64,000 nucleotides of DNA, taken from Lates calcarifer (taxonomy: Eukaryota; Chordata; Actinopteri; Centropomidae). The DNA is taken from positions 22,875,978 through 22,939,977 of the forward strand of contig NC_066851.1 of NCBI RefSeq assembly GCF_001640805.2. Reading direction: 5' to 3'. The notes under the pieces are model-generated. The model searched no databases. It saw only the letters and a program-made list of their open reading frames with translations, and had not been told where the DNA came from. Shown here piece after piece: positions 56,462-64,000 of this stretch. Position numbers and translations under genes: made by a program. Each line of letters opens with the position of its first letter. Position 1 is the stretch's first letter.

Positions 56462-58679
56462 ATTTCCCAGTCTGAGGGGGAGGGCACATTTATCCTCTCT
56501 CTCACTGGTCTCTGTGCTACTGGAGCAAAGGCTAAAGGAGAAGAGAGGACACAAGAGGGAACACACAGTTCCTCCCTTCACTCAGGATTTTTTGGAAAGG
56601 AAATAGTCCTGCCTCGTCTCATGTAACATCGTGCTGCAGTGTGTGTGTGTGTGTGAATGTCAGAGACTAATATGGCAAATAGAATTATCTGAAGAAAATT
56701 GAAATATGAAGAGAAAGAATCCATGACAAAACAAGTATTCTGTATTTCTAAAGGACTAAAAGGCTGAATGAATGAATCATCTGAGGCAAACATAGAGGGG
56801 AGAAAACAAAGCTGTGCTCTATCAAAACTCCATTTCTTCCCTCTTTGTTGTATTCTGCTGTGGATTACGTACAGTGCACGTTTAATTCATTCAACGCTCC
56901 TCAAAACAAACTGCGAGTGGCTGCAAAGATAAAAATGTATTCCTGTTAGATTGTGTTTGTTTCAGTCAGATCCCTGTTTTTCTTACTTTTTACTACAAAG
57001 AAAATGATTCATGAGCTCTAATATATTATTTTAAAAGCAGATTTGTTAGGTTAAAGCTTCTCATGGCTGAAAAATTAACATTATTATGTCCAATACATGG
57101 ATTAGATGAGCACTTGCCATTGACTTTTGACATTTAAAGTCTTTTGATTAAGATGTTGCAGCATTTAGTGACAATAGCAGGTCTTTTTTTGTTCTTTATG
57201 TCCTGATCTTGATTTATACAGTTTGTATTTACAGTATAATATTTCAAAGCAAAGTGATACTGCCATGAACTTCAGTGATTCACATAGAGCTTTCATGGGG
57301 AGTTAGATTTAGCACTTGAATCCATGACTGGCATGTTTCTGTAAAACCCTGGATTATATTCAGTGACAACATTTTTACGCCCAGTGCCAACAATATTTAA
57401 ATTACTGCAGTATAGCTATAACTAAACTATGGATCAGGTGTGGTTATGGAGGGTTGAGCAACTAAAACACCTGTTTAAAGTTAGAGTAAGATGGTTGTTA
57501 CTGTTATGAATTTCTGTGATGGGACAGAAGCTCCAGTCTAAAACTGTAAGACCGAGAGACTCCGGCTGAACCAGCTACACAAATAAGAGGCAGCATGGTT
57601 TCATTTTCTCGTCTTACCGAGCATGAAAGGATCAATAAATTTCTACTTTTACAAATATTCTGCAGCTCCATCATAATGTTACTGAGCAGACTTTCATCAG
57701 TCTGACTTTTTAGCCCTTCTCTGTGGCCTTAGAAAGTATTATTAAAATGTCAAACGAGTTTTGTAATTCAGCTCAGTTAACTGATCTCACTGACTGTACA
57801 ACCCCAAACCTGCTGAACACCTCAGCATCCAGATTATGGATGGAACAAAAAATAAAATCCCTAAAATCTGAATAATATGGTGCTGAGGTCACTGAGGGAG
57901 ACAGGTGAAATAAAACGAGTTTAAAGAATCTGAATCAAATCAGAAAAGATATGTCTGAGTTTTCAGTCCTGCCCAGACAAAGCAGTTAGAGCTGTATCAC
58001 AGTAAAACCACTGTGAAAGGTTTATTCAGATCACATCTCCTCTGTTTAATTAAAAACCCATTGGTAAATTAAGCTCTTGATTGGCATATGAACAGAGTAA
58101 TGAACATCTCCCACAACAGTTTAAAGCTCTTGAAAATGAACTCTTTACCCAGAGCAGAGGAAGACAATCTGTAGTCTATGTTCAGAACTAACTTTGATCC
58201 TGTCACATTCACACACCTCGGTGTCTTTACTGTGGTTCCTCTCAGTCTGCAGGGAGCTGGATGTGGACACAATAACATGAACACCTCATAATACTACACA
58301 GTCAAACACACCACAGCTGCACAGTGGAAGCCGCTCATCTCGGACACAGTCTGACCAAAAACTGACATGTTGCAGTGCTGTTATTGGATCATGCTGTGCT
58401 GCTGTCTTTCCCAGTCAGGCACCTCAGCACATTTCAGGTGGTGCCACAAAGTCTAAAACTGAACTGAAGTGCATTAAACAGAGTCAGGAAGCTCTGAGCA
58501 GGAAGCTGCTATTTCCAGAGTCTTTGAAACAGAGCAGAAGATTTGAAGGAAACGGACAAATATGGTGCAAGGAAACCTCCCTGCTCCCACCAGGGTTGAA
58601 TTGGGTTAATATCAGAATCAAAATATACAGGTTAATGTCCCCTCTGAGGATCATTATGCAACTACTTTACTAAATCTCA
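56462..58679. other. Long noncoding stretch
   Basis: No supportable gene. A short GT tract lies at about 56639-56655. The rest is AT-rich unique DNA with few CpGs. Confidence 0.6.
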
Positions 58680-58965
58680 GCTTCAGATTCTCTGTGATGG
58701 TTCAGAGACTCTGCTCCCTGAACACCTGCTGTTGCTCTTTGGTTCTTCAGGTTGGATCTCCCTCTGACTGAGTGACAGTCAGCAGCTTAAACTGCTGGAA
58801 TCAGACCAGAGAGTTCAGAGTGAAGCTGAACTGTAGATCAGTTAAACACCAGAGTTCATCTCTGAGATCCAGGAAACTGACGGAAACATCAAGAGTTAGA
58901 CAGAGTTTGGTGTTTGTGACAGAGACAGCACTGATCAGAGAACAAGTGTAGATCCTGATCATGCA
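58680..58965. repeat. Possible unclassified repeat
   Basis: A low-CpG, evenly mixed block containing TGAACACCTGCTGTTGCTC, GACTGAGTGACAGTCAGCAG and ACTGATCAGAGAACAAGTG. Its wording looks like dispersed fish DNA but I cannot name a family, and no copy of it elsewhere in the window was noticed. Confidence 0.2.
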
Positions 58966-59419
58966 GATGTTTTTTTGTCTTCATCTTCATCACTGGCTGC
59001 GTCCTGTGAATTTTCATCGTCAGTTTACAGCAGTGTCTGATAAAGTGCAGCTCAGGGACAGAGAGGTGGCTGAAATGAATCATATCCAAACTGAAAGAAG
59101 CAGCAGGAGAGTAAATACAGAGATTTTTATTCATCTGTCATCTTATTATTATTATTATTTTATCTTTGTTTTCAATTTACTGAAGTTTTATGAGCACATA
59201 AATTGTCTGTGGATACAGACTGTGCTCTCTGGGTCCCTTGCCTCATGTTGTTTTTATTGTGTTCCCTCTTTTAATCATTAACTGTGAGCAGAAGAGCAGA
59301 GATAAAGTTTGGGCTCTGCTCAAAACACAGAGTTACTTCTTACAACACGAAAACCATCTGATGAAGACAAACGGACATACATCATCTTATTCTTGGATTT
59401 TTTCACTGCACGTCCCTGA
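58966..59419. other. Noncoding stretch, no gene seen
   Basis: AT-rich with an ATTATT run near 59144-59160. A 106-codon plus-strand frame is not recognisable. Confidence 0.55.
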
Positions 59420-59471
59420 CCCTCCTCCTCCTCTTCCTCTTCCTCTCCTCTCCTCCTCCTCTCCTCCTCCT
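59420..59471. repeat. CCT/CT-rich pyrimidine tract
   Basis: About 50 bases of CTCCTCCTC, CTTCCTCTTC and CTCCTCC units immediately upstream of the CpG cluster. CT-rich tracts of this type are common in proximal promoters. Confidence 0.85.
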
Positions 59472-59800
59472 GTGCGCTGCGCCGCCGGGCATCTCTCCAG
59501 AAAGGCGTGGTCAGTGACGTCTCCAAATCGGCCAAATCCTTAAACCTGGCACTCTGAGGACCGGAGAGAGGATGAAGGGAAATATTCATGAGACGCCAGG
59601 AATGAAGAGATTCTTGGGGGAATAACGCGGAGGAATAAGCGCCGCCGGGTTCGTGCGACGTCCGTTTAAAGTTTCACTTTTTACGCGTCTGTTTTTTTCT
59701 GCCTTCAGTGATCAGCAGCGGTGGTTTTGGTTTCGGAAAAGCGACAGAAATCCAAGAGCAGCTTGACCGTATCCTCTAAACACCGAGTGACAGGTTTGTG
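59472..59800 (+). promoter_or_regulatory. Candidate CpG promoter and first exon
   Basis: About twenty CpGs fall within 59472-59690 (GCGCTGCGCCGCCGGGC, AACGCGGAGGAATAAGCG, GCGCCGCCGGGTTCGTGCGA), far above any other part of the window. A CRE-like TGACGTCT lies at 59515-59522. A donor-like CGAGTGACAG|GTTTGTG at 59793/59794 would fit a first noncoding exon on the plus strand, with intron 1 filling the rest of the window. An acceptor-like TTTTTTTCTGCCTTCAG also precedes 59709. Orientation and gene identity are inference; a minus-strand start is not excluded. Confidence 0.45.
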
Positions 59801-61389
59801 ACATGAAAGATTTAGTTTTATTTTCTAGAGTTTTAGCGGTGAGCGCTGTCGCTCCCAGTCTGACAGGTGCAGCTCTGCTCTGAGACTCTGCAGATGAGAA
59901 GCCGCTCGTTTTAAGGCGCTTCCCTCTTCTCTGAGACAACTTTCCACAGTGCGCATCTGACAGCTGTCAGGATGTCACCTCAGTGATCAGCTGTATGGGT
60001 TAAAGGGCAAATGTTTTACATTAATGCTCATAGGAACTGACCTGTCATAGAGCTGTAAGGCAGGTGTGTGATGCTGTAAACCTGAACCAACCTTTAGGAG
60101 TTAAGATAGACTTATAGAGGGATCTCTGTAAGAGTATGAATATGGGAAGATACAAATGAATATGAATGATGTTACTGTTGGCTTTATATTTATTGACAGA
60201 AACACTAAGAGGCTGTGAAAGACAAAGTTCATTTAGTAGTAGTTCTGGATGGTTCAGTTGTTCCACACGTTGATCCAGGGCTGGATTAAAACACAGAGTA
60301 ACATCTTAGGAAGAGGACTGTCAGACAGAGGCTTGAGATATGGTGGAATTGTTGAGTGCACTTCAGTGTGTCAGTCAGAGTTTGGCTCCACTTTAGTTCC
60401 TCTGACAGAGACAACAGTGATATTAGACTAATCTTCTCTCTGGCTGCACCTTCTCTTTTCAGCCTCGCAGGGAAGGAAAAACTCCAGGCTGGTGAGGCCA
60501 GTGTGTACGCCAGGAAAATGGAAAATATTTTCATTTCAGTTTTTGATAGAAGCCCAGTGACAGAGTGTAGCTGACAGACGAATGGGATTATCTGCTCAAT
60601 TTCAACACATTTAATCCACAAAATATAAATGTTGTGAATATTGTTAATCTAGATTTTACTTGTAAACCAAGAAAAAGACGTCATGTGGATACAAAGAAGT
60701 GAAAATTGATGTTATTGAGACACTCACTGTAAAGAACAGGTTTTACTGAATTAGACTCTGATCCAATAAAGGACATCTTTGCAGTAAAAGGCTGCGTGCT
60801 TCAGCCTTTATAAGGATGATTGCTTCATCCAGGATTTCACTGCCTCTGCTCAGATGCTCTGCAGCCAGTTCACTAAATCCCATCTTTTTCTGCAGCTGAT
60901 TTACATCCATCATGTGAAAAAGTTTGCAAACCACAGAAAGCAGGCTTAAAGGCAGATCAGTCCGTTAGTTTTCCCCACAAAAATGTAGTTGATAGTCCCA
61001 GTAGATTCCCTCAGGGACTGAATGTGCGAAAAGTGACTTTAATGAGTTTTTACTTTTTGTTTCTTCACGATGACCCTGCAGGGACTCGGATTCCAGATAC
61101 AGTTCCTCCACAGTTTATTACAACATTTCTTCATTTTATTTTGTAAGGGACATTTGGTTTACACGCTAATCTTCTGACGCCACTGGAGATTATTTCATCA
61201 CATCAACAAAACTGACCCTATCTGCTGCTGTTCTCCAGGCTCAGCAGTGGAAATCAGTGAGGATGTAAACCTGGCAGCCTCCTGTCCGCAGCCTTGAGAC
61301 TGTTCACACTGTTACAATAATCTGGCTCTAACTGTAAATACCAGATTCCTTTTCCACTCGTGAATAACTGAGCTGTGGGGGAGTTGTAT

Positions 61390-61391
<2 letters not shown>
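59801..61391. other. Noncoding stretch, possible intron
   Basis: If the candidate promoter is real this is its first intron. Unique AT-leaning sequence; short open frames are not recognisable. Confidence 0.45.

Positions 61392-61430
<39 letters not shown>
61392..61430. repeat. (GT)19 microsatellite
   Basis: Uninterrupted GT tract of 39 bases just upstream of a CpG-dense patch. Confidence 0.95.
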
Positions 61431-61431
<1 letters not shown>

Positions 61432-61479
61432 AGGGGGAGATGGAGGGAAGTCCTGCCATTACCAAAAATAAGAAGTCAG

Positions 61480-61760
61480 ACTTTAAGCACACCCCCTTCC
61501 GTTCTCCGGGTTTCGCCCACGTCGAAAAAGCATTCCACCGGCCGGCGCCGAAAACTCGCCAAGGTCACGCTGCTCAACAATTCCTGAATCCCCCTCCCGC
61601 TCCAACCCACAGGTCGTCCATCACTGCAGATACCCGAGGACAGAGTGTAACTAAAACACGGCTGTAGTGAGCTGAGAAGCTGTTTGTTTCCTCGCTGCAG
61701 TCAACCTCATCGGGTGTTTGACGGCAGGTGAGGCGGCAGCGAGAGGAGGGTGTCATGCCT
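61480..61760. promoter_or_regulatory. Second CpG-dense patch
   Basis: Roughly eleven CpGs lie within 61498-61575 (CCGTTCTCCGGGTTTCGCCC, ACGTCGAAAAAGC, CACCGGCCGGCGCCGAAAAC), followed by CAAGGTCACG, an extended nuclear-receptor half-site (61560-61567). It lies 1.8 kb past the candidate promoter, so an alternative promoter or intronic enhancer is plausible. Frames across it are unrecognised. Confidence 0.35.
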
Positions 61761-63393
61761 CAGTTGTGGTGCAGTCACTTCGTGTAATATCAGGGTGTAA
61801 TCACAGTAAACATGGTGAGAGCAGTTCGTTTGACCCCTGAAGCGTTTTCTGTTTTAGAAGAAAACTTTAGGTTTCACTGGCAACATCTGAGTTGCTGCTT
61901 CCTGCTGTGATCTTTAAGGACCAGTCCAGTAGCTTTGCATGTGTAACATTTCTTGATGTCCAGCATAGAGCTGAAATGATGCCAAAGAATTAACTGGAAA
62001 CATTTTCTTTTTCCATTTCTAGTCTGAGTCCAAGTAAAAGCTGCTTTTCTTTGTCTTACCAGATGGTTAACTGAAGATCTTACAGAGTAATTTAACTGAA
62101 AATAAGTGTGTTGCTCTTCAGCGGTTTAACTCCTGACTTTGCTGCAGTGCTGTGCAGGTGTAGTCCAGATTTGAGTCTCTGATGTGAGGAGTAGCATATA
62201 GAAGCTACACTTAGCAGTCTGGTTTACATGAGTACATCCTCCAGTGGACAAAAGGAGTGAATTCTGTCCTAAATAAGACTTTGAAGACACTTCCTTGATT
62301 TGACTGACTGGGGTTACTGAACCTTCAAATAAGTGTTCTTTACTGTGATCACTCCAGCACTTAAACCGGTCCCCTGTTGAATTTTAGCTGTTTGTATCAT
62401 GTGTTCTAGCAGCATGTTTATAATGGCGGTGTTATATCGGGCGGGGAAGTGAGGAGGCAGGTACGATGCTGAATCTCTCATCTGATAATCAAACAGCAGC
62501 AAGCTGATGCTGTGGTTTGAATTCAGCCTCTACAGTCCATGTGAAACGTATGCTTGTACATGTGGTGTTTCAGAACCATTGACTCAAGTCTGCGTGAGCA
62601 GCTTGTGCTGTTCTGTGTGCCAGTTTGAAATGGAGTGGAAACCACACCCAGCCGGCTCCAACCGCACTGTGGCGGTGAAACACAACCGACCACAACCTGC
62701 GCCGTAACTTAATCCACACCTCTGCTGACTGCAGGGGTCACTAATACTAAAAAGGTCAAGTTTTAACAGTTCCAAATATTTATAAAAGGCTTCAGAAATG
62801 TGCTCATCCTGTTTTTAAGTAGCACACATTATGTTTTAATGAGAATGCAAACAAAACTGTGTTTGTTTTATGAAAGCTCCTTCAGATATCTTTAACCATC
62901 TCTAACCTAAAACTGTTGCTGAACCTGTTGAATGGGTTTTAGATAAAAACACTGCTGCACTGCTGATGGTGTGATAGTCAGTCCTGCTGCTGATTGTTGG
63001 ACGAGCTTTGAGTGTGATTTAATATATAGATTTTAATAAAAGGATGTGTTTTTTGGTCGTTAGAGAACAGCTTCAGTCTGAGTTGATTATTGGTTATTTA
63101 GAGCCATGACAGCTGTGATGAACCTTAGAGGTTAAGCTTTGAGATTATTTAAAACTAAGAGAGGTCAGACTTGGTTCTACATAAACCTTGTTTCTTTGTT
63201 ATATTAATAATACACACTGAGCGGGACTCAAACCTACGCCTTTGACCTTTGACTCCCCTGGCAGCAGGTGCAGATAATGTGATACTGCTGTTTCATACTG
63301 CTGCATAATGTTTCTCAAACACACACCTCTGGTTCATGTTCCTGTGGTTAGTGTTGGTTTATGGAAGAGGACTTTTTGTGTGTGACAAATGAG
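61761..63393. other. Noncoding stretch, no gene seen
   Basis: Unique sequence. TGACCTTTGACTC at 63243-63255 differs from a perfect DR1 at one position. No exon recognised. Confidence 0.5.
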
Positions 63394-63413
63394 AGGTCAG
63401 AGGTCAGAGGTCA
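63394..63413 (+). promoter_or_regulatory. Triple AGGTCA array (DR1 twice)
   Basis: AGGTCA at 63394-63399, 63401-63406 and 63408-63413, each separated by a single G. This gives two overlapping DR1 sites on one strand. It may be a real receptor site or a short tandem repeat of a 7-base unit. Confidence 0.45.
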
Positions 63414-64000
63414 CAGTCTGCTGCAGAGCTTGATTGTCTGTGTGGACAGTCTGTCTCTGCATTAATGCAACATAAAGGAGTCACATGATCTGTTTTCACT
63501 GTGGCTCTGTGCTGTGGACGAGATCTCGTTTCCTCTCCTCTCTACTCGTATATGTCACTCATACATAACTCAGTGTTTTTAACATTTTAATTTGTAAATT
63601 AATTCAGTTTGTTTTTTGAAAGAGCCATGAGAGACATGTACATTTTACAGTGGAAAACTAAATGTATCAGTGCTCTCACTGTTTCTGAGTGATTTCAGAC
63701 ATATCTTTGGTATTTCTGTATTCAGGAGTTATTTTTACTGATCAGCAGACCTGCCTACACTGATTTACAGGTGATAGACTAATATCAGAACATTGGTAAT
63801 AATAAACTAATAAACTAATAAACTAATGTCAGCTGGTGACACAGGCCATGCCAGTGTTTTTGCCAGATTCCAATTATTGCTTCTAGTGGTTTGCCAATTA
63901 TAGCTCTGTGGAGTAGATACATTTCATATCCATCAACTGCTGCCAGTGAAACTGACCTAACCTGGAGTTAAACTGCTTCTGTCTCTCTGCTTACATTAAT
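63414..64000. other. Noncoding stretch with a small tandem repeat
   Basis: Three exact copies of TAAACTAA stand in tandem at 63803-63826. No gene is seen before the window ends. Confidence 0.55.

Noticed and set aside
63215..63240. GGGACTCAAACCTACGCC, like the reverse complement of a tRNA 3' half
   Set aside because: No matching stems or A/B boxes upstream on the minus strand; looks like chance.

Overview
The window looks like vertebrate nuclear DNA, most probably from a ray-finned (percomorph-type) teleost. The evidence is the abundance of long GT/CA microsatellites, a LINE 3' tail ending in an ATTCTG-type hexamer repeat, several interspersed repeats whose wording I recognise from teleost genomes, and an AT-leaning background broken by short CpG clusters. 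Host identification is inference. No bacterial, plasmid, phage or viral gene organisation is visible.

I find no protein-coding exon, tRNA, rRNA or CRISPR array that I can support. All open frames are short, lack recognisable domains, and mostly lie in simple-sequence DNA (Cys-Val runs from GT repeats, Ser/Leu/Phe/Pro runs from pyrimidine tracts) or are open on both strands at once. The window is best read as a gene desert or very large intron, possibly with the 5' end of a gene near its right edge.

Layout. Positions 1-13,200 are mostly unique noncoding DNA with scattered old repeats: a foldback element at 5.5 kb, a LINE tail at 8.1 kb and a GAGGACATTTTGG-type repeat at 9.2-9.6 kb. From 13.5 to 25 kb there are high-complexity blocks that resemble conserved noncoding elements, interspersed with repeats at 14.4, 15.6, 18.1 and 19.3 kb and a 453-bp terminal-inverted-repeat element at 22.6-23.0 kb. 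From 23 to 30 kb there is a duplicated ~190-bp module (24.35 and 28.48 kb), a GT/CA inverted pair, a homeodomain/GATA-rich block at 27.6 kb and a CpG-rich block holding a near-perfect p53-type response element at 28.9 kb. From 31 to 37 kb there is a cluster of four GT arrays and a ~600-bp polypyrimidine tract. Positions 38-49 kb hold several regulatory-looking blocks, the strongest at 42.4-43.1 kb and 48.05-48.78 kb. From 49 to 59 kb the sequence is mostly featureless, with one strong candidate element at 56.1-56.4 kb. At 59.47-59.80 kb lies the densest CpG cluster, followed by a plausible splice donor; it is the best candidate promoter/first exon. A second CpG-dense patch lies at 61.5 kb.

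The plausible unifying reading, which is inference, is a cis-regulatory domain of a developmental gene, perhaps one starting near 59.6 kb. Calls of candidate regulatory element rest on local composition and motif content only; no alignment could be run. I did not find convincing evidence of a new biological system.
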